NCBI RefSeq assembly: GCF_023734775.1
Contig: NZ_AP025732.1
Location: 5,516,501-5,580,500, forward strand
DNA length: 64,000 bases
Direction: 5' to 3'
From: Nostoc cf. commune SO-36
Lineage (GTDB): Bacteria > Cyanobacteriota > Cyanobacteriia > Cyanobacteriales > Nostocaceae
Part shown: positions 26,470 to 36,520 of the stretch, in pieces
Numbering within the stretch: position 1 is the first letter of the stretch
Layout of the letters: the number at the start of each line of letters is the position of its first letter
The notes under the pieces: generated by a model
What the model was told of the DNA's origin: nothing
The model's input: the letters and a program-made list of their open reading frames with translations, nothing else
Database searches by the model: none
Program-made: the position numbers and the translations under genes

Positions 26470-27027
26470 TTAATAATTTGCAGCAACAATAGCTGCCATT
26501 ATCTGCTCAACAGTCCAGCGATCTAGATAGCGAATTCCATTAATAAACAAAGCGGGCGCAGCCTCCACTCCACTTTGCAGTCCACCTTCGATATCCGCAT
26601 TGATGCGATCGACATACACACCTCTGGATAAATCCTGCAAAAATTGAGAAATATCAAGTCCTAAACGATTGGCGTACTCTACTAGATAGCCATTCTCCAA
26701 CTCTTGTTGATGGATGAATAGCATCTCGTGCATTTGCCAAAACTGCCCTTGAGCCGCGGCGGCTTCTGCGGCTTCGGCTGCCCGTCGAGCATGTGGATGA
26801 ATCTGTACTTGAGGAAAATGACGGAAGATAAAACCTAAATTGTTTTCTCCAAACGAAACCTTCAATTGTTGCCCGGCAACTTTAATCAATCGATAGACAT
26901 TGGCACTTTGAAAACATTCATAATCTCCATACATGACGAAGACTACAGCAGCATTCAGCGCACCTTGAATATGATCGTGGGTTGAAGGCGGAACGAATAA
27001 AGAATGATTATTGCGGTCGTAAGTCAT
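26470..27027 (-). CDS. DsbA-like thioredoxin-fold protein (monothiol motif)
   Basis: The start is set at ATG 27027 (MTYDRNNHSLFVPPSTHDH), where the paralogous fragment at 2565 also begins. An open frame extends 65 codons further but lacks thioredoxin similarity. The 185 residues have AAVVFVMYGDYECFQSANVYRLIK, the helical insertion HARRAAEAAEAAAAQGQFWQMHEMLF and the cis-Pro region EAAPALFINGIRYL. The active site is CFQS, one Cys, so it cannot form the usual CxxC disulfide. It may act by glutathionylation, as a reductase partner, or as a structural relative. There is no signal peptide, so it is cytoplasmic. Confidence 0.75.
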   Translation of the reverse strand: MTYDRNNHSLFVPPSTHDHIQGALNAAVVFVMYGDYECFQSANVYRLIKVAGQQLKVSFGENNLGFIFRHFPQVQIHPHARRAAEAAEAAAAQGQFWQMHEMLFIHQQELENGYLVEYANRLGLDISQFLQDLSRGVYVDRINADIEGGLQSGVEAAPALFINGIRYLDRWTVEQIMAAIVAANY

Positions 27028-27193
27028 GTTTCGGTTTGTATTAAGCAATACTTTTGCCTTACAACCCAACTGCGCTAACATTGCTATGGATTCAATATAG
27101 ACAATTGACCTTCTCTTGTCGTCCACACAGGGTTGACATTTTTGTACAATCGAGTGATGGATAAACCTATCCATCTCGCAGTCGAAAATTGCC

Positions 27194-27209
27194 TCCAACT
27201 TTAGTTGGA
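27194..27209. promoter_or_regulatory. Palindrome TCCAACT-tt-AGTTGGA, copy 2
   Basis: Identical to 2324-2339 and about 170 bases upstream of the DsbA-like start. Surrounding bases are also conserved between the two loci (GAGATGGA, TTTATC, TCGATTG or TCTATTG on the gene strand). Likely operator or promoter element. Confidence 0.45.
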
Positions 27210-27234
27210 ATTTGGATACCAAATTTAGTACAGC

Positions 27235-27864
27235 TTACAAACTGACAATCCCACGCTTAACAGCAATAATCACAGCTTGAGTGCGATCGCTCACGCCCAA
27301 TTTGCTCAAAATCCGATTTATATGCGATTTGACGGTACTTTCACCAATAATCAAAGCAGTCCCAATTTCCTGATTCCCCATTCCTTGTGCCATCAAACGC
27401 AGCACTTCCAACTCTCGTTCACTGAGTTCTGGATTGCTGATTCGCTGCAATAATTTTGCGCCTACTTCTGGCGGAATATATTTTTGACCATTATGAATGG
27501 CGCGAATCGCATTCAAAAGCTCGCCAAGTTTAGAATCCTTAAGCAGATAGCCTTGAGCGCCCGCCTGTAAACCGCGATAGATATCTTCATCGCCATCGTA
27601 GGTTGTCAGTACCGCGATCCGAGCCTGCTTAAATTCAGCACGAATAGCCATAATGGCTTCAACACCTCCCATTTTGGGCATTCGTAAATCCATTAGTGTG
27701 ACATCAGGTTGGTGTTCTCGAAATGCGGCGATCGCCTGTTGCCCATCTTCAGCTTGAGCAATCACTGTCATTTCTGGATCGCGATTAATGATGGTTGCCA
27801 ATCCCTTTCTAACTATGGCATGGTCGTCAACAATTAGCACCCGAATCGTAGTGGATTGGCTCAT
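27235..27864 (-). CDS. NarL/LuxR-family response regulator
   Basis: The start ATG 27864 is preceded by GAGGGTGAG. An upstream GTG overlapping the kinase stop is less likely. The receiver domain (VLIVDDHAIVRKGL, then LMDLRMPKMGG with the phospho-acceptor Asp, Thr in VLTTYDGDE, Lys in LLKDSKLG) is followed by a GerE-type HTH (LSERELEVLRLMAQGMGNQEIGTAL, then STVKSHINRILSKLGV). It is the expected partner of the hybrid kinase directly upstream. Target genes are unknown. The DsbA-like gene and its palindrome follow downstream. Confidence 0.9.
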   Translation of the reverse strand: MSQSTTIRVLIVDDHAIVRKGLATIINRDPEMTVIAQAEDGQQAIAAFREHQPDVTLMDLRMPKMGGVEAIMAIRAEFKQARIAVLTTYDGDEDIYRGLQAGAQGYLLKDSKLGELLNAIRAIHNGQKYIPPEVGAKLLQRISNPELSERELEVLRLMAQGMGNQEIGTALIIGESTVKSHINRILSKLGVSDRTQAVIIAVKRGIVSL

Positions 27865-27872
27865 CGTAATTC

Positions 27873-30794
27873 TCACCCTCGATTGATAGTGGCAATAATT
27901 TCTGTTCCTTGACCAGGTTGGCTTTGAATCGTTAGTTGTGCGCCAATACGCTCTGCTCGTTCGCTCATTCCTAATAAGCCGAACCCACCGCTCAAAGGAA
28001 TGCTACCTACTCCAAAGCCTCTGCCATCGTCTTTAACCCTTAAGATACACTGTGTCTCGTTGTACACCAATTCAACCCGAATTTCGCCAGCACAAGCGTA
28101 TTTAATCGCATTGGTTAATGCTTCCTGCCCAATTCTGAGTAAGTTATTCTCCACTTCGGTTGGTAAGGAATAGGCTGTACCCTGAGTTTCGCAAATCAGA
28201 GCCGTGTCGGTCGTCGATCGCATTTGAGCCACTATACGATGCAGGGCACTCTCTAAATTACCTTCTTCTAGTAGCCGAGGGCGGAGTGCTGATACGGATC
28301 GCCGTGCGCCTGCTAGCCCAGCGCGTGCTAGTTCCTCAATCATTTCCAGATGTACTTGGGTTGCTTCTGGGTCATCCGCCAGCACTTGTGTTGCTGCTCC
28401 AACCTGAAGCAGAATACCTGTGAAAGATTGAGCGAGTGTATCATGAATTTCTCGCGCCATGCGGTTGCGTTCTTCCAGAATTGAGGCTTGTTCAGCGCGT
28501 TTTTGTTCGCGCAGTGCAGCGTTTCGCTGTTCGCTAATGTCAAGAATTATTCCTAACATCCGCACAGGCTGTCTATCTGTGTCATAAATGCCTCGACCTC
28601 GACCTACCAGCCAATGAATACTGCCATCTGGATGAATGACTCGATATTCGGCTTCAAAATCAGTATAAGTTGCTAGAGCTGTTGTAACAGCTTGCTCAAC
28701 CCGATAAATGTCTTCTGGATAAACGCGATCGCGCCATACCTGATAGCTGCTCTCAACCTCACCGGGAACTAACCCCAACAATCGAGCATGATTGTCGTTC
28801 CAATCTATTTTGTTCTCCGTGATATTCCAGCTCCAACTACCGATGTGGGTGAAGTCCATCGTCAGCCTGCGTTGCTCTTCACTTTGTCGCAAGGCATTCT
28901 CCACTCGTTGGCGCTCTTCAATCTCCTGCGAAAGTAGTAAAGTTCTCTCGGTGACTTGTTGTTCTAAGGTTTGGTTGTAATCGGCTAGCAGTTTCTCTGC
29001 TTGTTTGCGCTCAGTGATATCTTGAAAGGCGACGATCGCATAAGCCACCTTGCCCTGTTCGTCAAAGACTGGAGTGCCCCAAACCTCAACTGGAATGGTT
29101 GCATTGTTTTGGCGAATATCCATGTCATCAACGGTGGTGCATTCGCCGCTTAACGCCCGGATAACTGGCAGTTTTTCAGTGGGATAGATTTGATCCGTTT
29201 CCGTCACATAAAATTGATAAGCCTCTGAGATTTGCTCCGGTGGCACAGCAGGATCAATCCCTTTACCCATGAGTTGAATGCCCCGTTGATTGGCGTAATA
29301 AGGGCGACCCTCTGCATTGATGATGGCAATGCCCACCGGAACTGCTTCTAGAAATTGAGTCATCCTGCTTTCGCTTGCCCCAAGCTTTGCATAGAGTTTG
29401 GCATTTTCAATTGCGATCGCTGCCTGAGTGGAAAGTAGATTCAGAACTTGCGATCGATCTGGTGTAAATACCCCAGTTGCTAATTGATTTTCTAGATACA
29501 ACACGCCGACAAGTTTGCTCTGATTCAGGAGTGGCAAACAGAGCAGTGATTGAATTTGGTTGTGCTGAATGTATGGTTCATTGATAAAATGACCTTCACG
29601 AGTTGCATCATTTAATATGACAGATTCATGAGTACGGATAACATAATTAATAATTGATTCAGGTAGATTATTTGCAGTTGGGAGCGATTGCAGCACTTGC
29701 GTAGCCCAGACCTTCTCACCGTCATTGAGTTCACAAGAAGCTTCAATCACCCATTTCCCTGAGTTTTCCAAAATCAAAAATCCTGTTTGTGCGCCAGCAT
29801 TTTCGATTAATATCTTCATCAAGGAACTGAGTAACTTATCCAATTCAATTTCACGAGAAATCGTAAGGGAAGCTTTCATCACTGCTGCTAAATCGAAAGC
29901 GATGGGTGAGTGATTAGATGTGGTGACAGAAGTTTTGGGGATTGGCGCGTAAGCCATGCCCGACGACTGAGGAAATAGCTGGGGATAGCGAGTTTCTAAA
30001 TCTTTGACTTTCGTAGATGCTCCCCATCGTTCATAGCAATAATGTGCTTCCTTCATGTAAGTTTGGGCGATTTTTTCTCTACCTCTTGCCAGATAATGTT
30101 TAGCAGCTAATTCATAAGCTAATGCTTCTTCTTGCAAATACTCGTTGTCTCTAGCTCCTTGTATGGCTTGCTCGTAGAATTCTTCTGCCTCAAGTAACTG
30201 ACCCAAAACTCGTGCAATCTCTGCTTCCATTAAATGATATTTATGCAAATAATTCATTGGCGCATAAGCTGCCCATTGCTTCATTTGCTCCTGGCTAACA
30301 GCAACGTTTTTGAGGATTTCCTCCTGCACTTGAGCGCTGCTTCTAGGAAATATTGCGAGTCTTGCTAGAGAGCTATAGAAGTAATACAAAGGAACGAGGG
30401 GGGTTGCAATGACGCGGATCATATAACTTTCCGCTATGGCTGCGTTCTCAGATGCCTGAACATACTCAGAAAATAGATAGCATAGAATAAGTTTGTTGAG
30501 ATGTACCAAAAACAGTATAACTGCATCTATTTCATGGTGTGACAGTCTATTTTCCTCGTCATAGGATTCGCCAACGAGACGGGATGGATTGACCGAGCAT
30601 CCCATCAAATTTAAGACAGACTGCTGAAATATTTGAGTCCAAGTGAGTGATGTTGTCTGTTTAATTTGATGGATTGCTTCACAGTATTTTGCCATCTCGT
30701 GTTCAACCTCGACAAGTTCCTTTCCAACAATGAAGAGTTGGAGGCAATAAGTGAAAGCGCAATAGGCAGCGAACTCTAAATCTCCAGTTTCCAA
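27873..30794 (-). CDS. GAF-PAS-PAS histidine kinase, C-terminal part of a multi-sensor kinase
   Basis: The 973-residue frame begins within the helical region that follows the AAA module. Then come a GAF domain (about 310-465), a PAS (about 475-590), a second PAS/PAC (about 640-755) and a NarL-type kinase core: HisKA_3 MAREIHDTLAQSF with His784, then N-box QEALTNAIKYA and G-boxes DDGRGFG and GFGLLGM. In intact relatives this is the tail of a Ser/Thr kinase-AAA-GAF-HK hybrid. The upstream part here is frameshifted, so this may be translated alone or not at all. The stop is nine bases before the response-regulator ATG. Confidence 0.8.
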   Translation of the reverse strand: METGDLEFAAYCAFTYCLQLFIVGKELVEVEHEMAKYCEAIHQIKQTTSLTWTQIFQQSVLNLMGCSVNPSRLVGESYDEENRLSHHEIDAVILFLVHLNKLILCYLFSEYVQASENAAIAESYMIRVIATPLVPLYYFYSSLARLAIFPRSSAQVQEEILKNVAVSQEQMKQWAAYAPMNYLHKYHLMEAEIARVLGQLLEAEEFYEQAIQGARDNEYLQEEALAYELAAKHYLARGREKIAQTYMKEAHYCYERWGASTKVKDLETRYPQLFPQSSGMAYAPIPKTSVTTSNHSPIAFDLAAVMKASLTISREIELDKLLSSLMKILIENAGAQTGFLILENSGKWVIEASCELNDGEKVWATQVLQSLPTANNLPESIINYVIRTHESVILNDATREGHFINEPYIQHNQIQSLLCLPLLNQSKLVGVLYLENQLATGVFTPDRSQVLNLLSTQAAIAIENAKLYAKLGASESRMTQFLEAVPVGIAIINAEGRPYYANQRGIQLMGKGIDPAVPPEQISEAYQFYVTETDQIYPTEKLPVIRALSGECTTVDDMDIRQNNATIPVEVWGTPVFDEQGKVAYAIVAFQDITERKQAEKLLADYNQTLEQQVTERTLLLSQEIEERQRVENALRQSEEQRRLTMDFTHIGSWSWNITENKIDWNDNHARLLGLVPGEVESSYQVWRDRVYPEDIYRVEQAVTTALATYTDFEAEYRVIHPDGSIHWLVGRGRGIYDTDRQPVRMLGIILDISEQRNAALREQKRAEQASILEERNRMAREIHDTLAQSFTGILLQVGAATQVLADDPEATQVHLEMIEELARAGLAGARRSVSALRPRLLEEGNLESALHRIVAQMRSTTDTALICETQGTAYSLPTEVENNLLRIGQEALTNAIKYACAGEIRVELVYNETQCILRVKDDGRGFGVGSIPLSGGFGLLGMSERAERIGAQLTIQSQPGQGTEIIATINRG

Positions 30795-33700
30795 ACCACT
30801 TTGATAAGCTTCCAGAAATGCTTCGATGTTTCCCTAATATGCTCTTTCCAATGGATGATGAAATTAGTCACCATGAACAATGTTCTAGCTTTAAGTGAAT
30901 GGATTTTCAGATGGGGTAACAGCCTTAATGCAAGCTGCCCAAACTCATAGCCAGCCTCAATGTTTCCGACCATTCCACAAAGAATTAACCCCAAGTTGGC
31001 ATAAGCAAAGGGAGACACAAACATATTGCCATACTGAATTGACAAGTTGACTTGTTTAAACACAAGTAAAGACACCAAATCAGGAGCCGCATGATGGGCA
31101 GCAAGCGTTATCCTTGAGAGGATTTGCATTGCTGCTAGCTTTTCCGGTTTAGTCATTTCTGGCAATTGGATCAAGTCCTGGATTGGTTTGTTGTCAAAGT
31201 GGGATATGATTGTGTCTAGTTCAAGCTGAATATCTGACTGACTCAGTTTTTCGGGAAAACTGATCCCAATTTCTGCAATACTTGCAATCCAGTATTTATT
31301 GCTTTTAATAGCTGGTTTTGTGCGATGTCGGTTTGAATTTTGACTTCGTAAACTTTCACGATGTCGAAAATGGTTTTGGCTGATTGTAGAACGATCGCCG
31401 CCCACGATTCTACTTGCTCAAAATCGCCACACAAATACGCGACTTCTGTTGTTTCTAAATATAAATCTAATGTCAAGTCATAGTTTGTTTGCCAGCTAGA
31501 AGCTGCTAGCCAAACTCTTGATGTGGCTAAATATTTTTGAGCCACGCTATAGGCGATCGCAGCTTTTGCTTTCTGTCCGGCGATTAAATTTAATCTAGCA
31601 ATTTCATTGCGTTCTAGTTGATCTGTGACAAGCTCAATTCCATGATTAAGATGATCAACAATTTCAAACAGTCGGTCTGATAGTTTCTCTGGCAAAATTT
31701 TTCCGAGGAGATTGCGACCAATTTGTAAATGAACAATTTGTTTTTGCGACTCATCGATTAAGGTGTATGCTGCTTGCTGCACGCGATCGTGCAAGAACTT
31801 ATACTCTTGAATTAACAAGTTTTCATCTAATTCAGATAGTGGTTGAATTAATCCAACTTGTATGGCTGTTAGTAAATCTTGAAAAATCGTTTCGGGTGGC
31901 TTCTCACAAACAATCGATAGAGTATCTAAATTAAATTCAGCACCAATGCAAGCAGCTAACCGGAGAATTTGCTGTGTATTCTCTGGCAGTTTCTTCAACT
32001 TGTGAAGCATCAACTCCGCAACATTATCAGTGATATCTTGGGCTTGGATCTGAGCTATGTTCCACTCCCAGCTTAAGTATTGGGCATCAAAGGTCAATAA
32101 ATTTTCGCTATACAGCATTCTCAAAAATTCATTCACAAAAAAAGGATTGCCCTCGAGTTTTACGCAACACCAACTCAGCTAATGGACTAACTGTGTCTGC
32201 ATTCTGATGTAGCGTCTCGGCAATTACCTGACTCACGGCTTAAGCGTTAATGGTGTTAGGATAATTTCCTGAAGGACTGCCCCTTGTTTTCGCACTCTCT
32301 CTAGCATTAATGCTAATGGATGCGTTGGATTTACTTCATTATCTCGATAGGCTCCATTTAAAAATAGTGATTGGGTTTGCTCATCAAGCAGCATCAACTC
32401 GATTAACTTCAGCGTTGCTGAGTCTATCCACTGCAAATCATCTAAGAAGATCGCCAGGGGATGTGATTTCTGAACAAAACACCCGCACAAATTGCCCAAA
32501 GATTCGATGAAAGCGATTTTGAGCTTCAGTTGCTCCCACTTCTGGTACAGGCGACTGCTTGCCGATAATTAATTCAACTTCTGGGATGATATCAATGATG
32601 ATTTGTGCGTTGGTTCCTAAAGCTGTAAGTAAGAGCGATCGCCACTGTTGCACTTGTTCGTCTGGTTCACTGAGCAATTGCTGCACTAATTTTTGCAGAG
32701 CATCTGCGATCCGCGCTGTAAGGAATATTGCGCCCAAATTGATCAAATTTACCAGAGATAAAATAACCACGCTTTTGGGTAATTGGTTTATAGATTTCCT
32801 GCACTAACGCAGATTTCCCAATGCCAGCATAGCCAGATACCAACATCATTTCGACTTGGAATTTTGGTTTGCCTCTTTGTTCGCTTTGTGAAGTTGTTTC
32901 TGAATTGTTTGGTAGAGAAGCAACGGGATTTGACTCTGAACACGCTACACGATTGTCCTCCGGACACGCTACGCGAACAACCGCCGCCAGTAACATTGCA
33001 ACTTCCTGATCCCGTCCATACAGTTTTTGGGGAATTTGAAACTGACCCCGAAACGTCTTGAAGCGCCAGTTGAATGCTAGAGATTTTGACCGATTTTTGC
33101 TAATTGTTCAGTCACAGATTTCTAAATCCGCTTTGATTCCCCAAGCACTCTGATAGCGATTTTCTGCATTTTTCGCCATCAGTTTGAGAATGATATCTGA
33201 AACTGGCTTAGGAATCGTTTTATTTATTTCATAAGGCGGAATAGGCTGTTTAGCTATATGACAATGGACTAGTTCCAGGATATCTGTTGTGGGAAACGGC
33301 AGATGTCCGGTTAGTAGTTTGTAAAATGTCACACCAAGGGAGTAAAAATCGGTGCGGTAATCGAGTAAACGGTTCATCCGCCCAGTTTGCTCTGGAGATA
33401 GGTATGCGAGTGTCCCTTCTAAAACATGAGGACTTTTGAAAGTCGGATTCGTGCGGTTAAATTGGGTGGCAATTCCAAAGTCAATAATTTTTTGACAACG
33501 CCAGTATCCAGATTGAGTACTATGTTTCCAGGGTTGATATCTTTATGAATGACATTAGCTGCATGGATTTTGCCTAGAATGTCTGTGAGGGCGATCGCAA
33601 GACTTAAAAATTGGGATAAAGGCATGGGGCAGAAGATATCTGGGCGATTGTGCATCCATTGCTCTAGGGACTCTCCCCCAAAATCTTCTAAGAGAATCAC

Positions 33701-33934
33701 CAGAGTGCGTTGATAGTCTTGCTGACTGTATGCCTTCACTACTCCCTCCAAGTTGAGGGAACGGGTAATTTTATATTCCTGTCTGTAGCGGGTTAGTTCT
33801 TGAGGTGAGGGATAATCAAGTTTTAGCATTTTTACAATTATCCCTACTCCATCGTCTCTGATACCGCGATAAACTAGAGAATTAGAACTTTCGTATATCT
33901 TGTCTTGAATGACAATACCAGGTAGAGTAATCAT
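30795..33934 (-). pseudogene. N-terminal half of Ser/Thr kinase-AAA multi-sensor kinase, multiply frameshifted
   Basis: Read in order, the pieces give a Ser/Thr kinase (start MITLPGIVIQDKIYE at 33934, catalytic HKDINPGNIV, then YRTDFYSLGVTFYKLLTGHLPF), a linker, an AAA ATPase (Walker A GYAGIGKSALVQ, Walker B AIFLDDLQW) and helical repeats joining the downstream GAF-HK frame. At least eight single-base changes break it, near 33487 (A-run), 33040 (G4 run), 32718 (HIP1 GCGATCGC became GCGGATCGC), 32480, 32240, 32158, 31262 and 30820. Both insertions and deletions occur. It is either a real pseudogene or poor-quality sequence. Confidence 0.75.
32920..32990. repeat. Dispersed repeat inserted in frame in the kinase linker
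   Basis: The linker between the kinase and AAA parts reads VVRVACPEDNRVACSESNPVA. The DNA is the GTAGCGTGTCCGGAGGACA-type palindromic repeat found throughout Nostoc genomes, here in two tandem half-copies. It kept the reading frame, so it probably inserted when the gene was still functional. Confidence 0.5.
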
Positions 33935-34094
33935 AGAAGCAACTCTTGAGAGGATAATCTGGCAATACCTCAAACTATACAGTAATTGACAACGAAACTA
34001 CACGGGTTTCAGCCGATGCAATTCGCACATAAAGTGAAATCGATTGTGAAGCAAGGCTTTGAGCTAGTACAGCGCGGCGGAAATAAGCAGACCA
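33935..34094. other. Spacer with a short coding scrap
   Basis: Plus-strand 34004-34102 reads GFQPMQFAHKVKSIVKQGFELV, then [10 protein letters not shown] and a stop, with no start codon of its own. It looks like the last 30 residues of an unrecognised protein left at the edge of the IS630 remnant. Confidence 0.3.
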
Positions 34095-34816
34095 TTAAAT
34101 AGCCAAAACTTTGCCCTCATATGTCCACTTAAAAGGTTTAGCCATTGTTTTGTTAAAGTAGTCGATAAACTTGAGGATTCGATTTTTCAAATCATCCTGA
34201 CTGACGAAACTGGCTCTTCTGAGTAACTTGCGAACCAAAATAGTGAACCAAATCTCAATTTGATTGAGCCATGAAGAATGTTTAGGAGTGTAATGCAACA
34301 CAATTCGGTGTGTTGGGTCACGCAAAAAAGTCGTGCGGGATTTCATTGATTTGAGGATGCCACTTTCTCCCTTAATGCCCAGATTAATATCCAAACCTTC
34401 CATTTGTGCAACTAAACGAACCAGGGATTCAGACTGATGAGTGTTCAGATAATCCATAATCAGATACCATTTTTTGGCATCTGGGTCAGTTTCAATTGTT
34501 CGGCGAACATGAAGGATAAAATCAACTTCTGTTCTTGTATCTGAACAAGTCGGCTAGACAATTTGACCAGTAGCAACATCGAATTGGCAATTAAGCAATG
34601 CGAGCCGTGACGGATGTACTCAAATTCTCTTCTTTCGACTTTGCCTGGTCGCATTGGCAAATCCTTTTCTAACCGTTCAGTGGCTTGAATACCTGTCATT
34701 TCATCAATGGATATTGTGCGCTCCCCCTTTATATGACGCTCAATGGCGCTGATATAGAACCCACCTTCCGCACCCCAACTGTCACACATCAACAAAAAGC
34801 GGACAGAGTAGTACAC
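34095..34816 (-). pseudogene. IS630-family transposase remnant
   Basis: The first part (YISAIERHIKGERTISIDEMTGIQATERL, then REFEYIRHGSHCLIAN) holds the first catalytic Asp in SIDEMTG. A missing base after LIAN shifts the frame. The true continuation (VATGQIV, stop, [13 protein letters not shown], then [13 protein letters not shown]) also has a TAG near 34555. The second part carries MDYLNTH (second Asp) and [12 protein letters not shown] (Glu). The N-terminal HTH region is absent. The element is inactive. No clear terminal inverted repeats were seen. Confidence 0.7.
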
Positions 34817-35005
34817 AGGAACTAAGTTAGATTCAAAATTTAACAGACTTAATGAGAATAAGTAGTATTAAGTCTGGTGATTTAGCGAGAAGAGAAAGTT
34901 GTGTGATGAAGACAGAAGCAAGAGAAAACTTCATAGTTAAAAATAATTGATAACAAAAAGATAAATGAGAGAATTGCAACAGAAGTTGTAGAGAATGGTG
35001 TTGTA

Positions 35006-35362
35006 ATGTTGAATGCGGAAGACATTTAAATTCAGAACATAGACCATTTAGGAATAGTAGCAGGAATAATAGACGCGATAGGATTGGTAGAAATAATTAA
35101 TGAATTAATAGGTGAAGAGAAAGGAGAAAAAGTCAGTCCAGGTCATGTAGTTAAAGCTATGATATTGAACGGACTAGGATTTGTATCCAAACCTCTATAT
35201 ACAGCACTTCCGGCAGCTATGAGGTACATCCTCAAAGCTAAAAGCTATGTTAGGAGAGAGGCAATAAGAAAAACTGTATTGCATAATAGCGGGAAGCGCT
35301 GTATGTTTCCAAAATATTTTGAAACAATAGCTTGTGAACATTTAATAGGAGCAGGAGTAGAA
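35006..35362 (+). pseudogene. IS1634-family transposase N-terminal fragment
   Basis: After ATG 35006 an in-frame TAA occurs at 35027. The typical N-terminus then follows: QNIDHLGIVAGIIDAIGLVEIIN, then GEEKGEKVSPGHVVKAMILNGLGF and KPLY. A 100-bp MITE interrupts it, and the family sequence resumes MFPKYFETIACEHLIGAGVE. At about 35360 it meets the truncated LysR gene, so the catalytic body is missing. It marks the insertion that destroyed the regulator. Confidence 0.65.
35202..35301. mobile_element. 100-bp MITE with TA target duplication
   Basis: The element runs from CAGCACTTCC to GGAAGCGCTG, giving 10-bp terminal inverted repeats with one mismatch (outer 20 bp match at 15 positions), and is flanked by TA on both sides (35200-35201 and 35302-35303). 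Removing it with one TA restores a continuous transposase frame (KPLY-MFPKYFE). TA duplication and end structure suggest mobilisation by an IS630/Tc1-type transposase. It carries no gene. The net 102-base insertion leaves the host frame open. Confidence 0.75.
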
Positions 35363-35573
35363 TTTTTTGCGCCTCACCTTGTAATAATTTACCCGCATCT
35401 GTGATTTCAATATGACGACCAATGCGATGAAATAATTTGACTCCATATTCTGCCTCTAAAGTTTGAATAGCAGCACTGACTGCTGGTTGAGTAATATAAA
35501 GTGCTTCTGCTGCACGGGTAAAGTGCAGCATTTCCGCCACAGCTAAAAAAATTCGCAACTGTTCCAGCGTCAT
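35361..35573 (-). pseudogene. LysR-family regulator, HTH-only stump
   Basis: The first 71 residues are a typical LysR winged HTH: MTLEQLRIFLAVAEMLHFTRAAEALYITQPAVSAAIQTLEAEYGVKLFHRIGRHIEITDAG. After EAQKIL the frame enters IS1634-derived sequence and the effector domain is lost. The stump may still bind DNA but cannot sense a ligand. The cadD-type gene starts 335 bases away on the other strand, so it may once have been controlled by this regulator. Confidence 0.75.
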
Positions 35574-35907
35574 TTGGAATATGTACAGGGTTGTATAGTA
35601 GTGATTTTGAACACTCTGAAAGAATTATACGGTAAACTTAGCGGAAAGCTGTAGATAGCTATCAATATTCTCAATTACTTACGTGGTTGCAGTTATATCG
35701 GCATATCCATAAACTCAGTTTATGGATATAACAAAAAAGACTGTTTGCTCTTATTGATAAGTAGCCATAGAGTGAAACTATGCCTTTAGCGAAAGTGCTA
35801 ACTACACTAACTATTTTCTGAAATTCCGAATTTTCCCCACTCGCAACCTCTATCTCACTGATATAGATGTTTGACAGTCAATACCATTGAGGATATACGA
35901 CACACCT
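35574..35907. promoter_or_regulatory. Divergent intergenic region between lysR stump and cadD
   Basis: 334 bases separate the two divergent starts. LysR regulators usually bind such shared promoter regions. An inverted pair TATCGGCATATCCATAAACTCAG / TTTATGGATATAAC lies around 35696-35731, with matching ATCCATAAAC and GTTTATGGAT arms. No promoter boxes could be assigned. Confidence 0.35.
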
Positions 35908-36520
35908 ATGAGCGAACTACTGACTGCTATACCTACAGGACTCACGGCTTTTGTTGCTACCAATCTCGACGATATTATTGTTCTGTCGCTGTTTTTTCTC
36001 ACAGGTAAATACTTGCTTTCGCCGTCGTCACATCGTTATCGGTCAGTACTTGGGTTTTAGTGCGTTAGTAGTCGCCAGTTTACCCAGCTTCTTTGGCAAG
36101 TTTGTCCTACCAGAATCTTGGATTGGTCTACTCGGTATTGTTCCAATCATGATTGGTATCAATCGCTTGCTAAATCAAGAGACTAGCGATACAGAAGATG
36201 TAAACACTCCTGAATCTTCGCAAGCTTGGTGGAGCAATTTCCTTTCACCCCAAACTTACGGTGTAGCAGCTGTTACCATCGCTAATGGGGGTGACAATAT
36301 CAGTATCTATATGCCAATGTTTGCTACCAATACATGGGATAACTTACTTGTGATTTTGGTAGTTTTCTTCGTGATGGTAGGTGTGTGGTGTTTTACAGCC
36401 TATCATTTAAACTAAGATCAAGGCGATCGCTTCTGCAATCACTCGCTACGGTAATTCTTAGTCCCCTTCATTTTAATGGGATTAGGTGTTTCTATTTTAA
36501 TAGAAAGTCAAACATTAGAA
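35908..36520 (+). pseudogene. Cadmium-resistance transporter (CadD-like), frameshifted
   Basis: The first frame reads MSELLTAIPTGLTAFVATNLDDIIVLSLFF. One extra T in a T6 run near 35998 shifts it. The next frame continues SQVNTCFRRRHIVIGQYLGFSALVVASLPSFF, then ESWIGLLGIVPIMIGINRLL, then TIANGGDNISIYMPMFA, which is characteristic of the CadD family. Further shifts near 36410 and 36460 break the last helices (AIASAITRYG, then FILMGLGV). Intact members are about 200-residue inner-membrane exporters for cadmium. Confidence 0.7.

Noticed and set aside
27028..27222. 65-codon N-terminal extension of the DsbA-like protein
   Set aside because: It covers the conserved palindrome region and the paralogous copy starts at the internal Met, so the shorter start is favoured.
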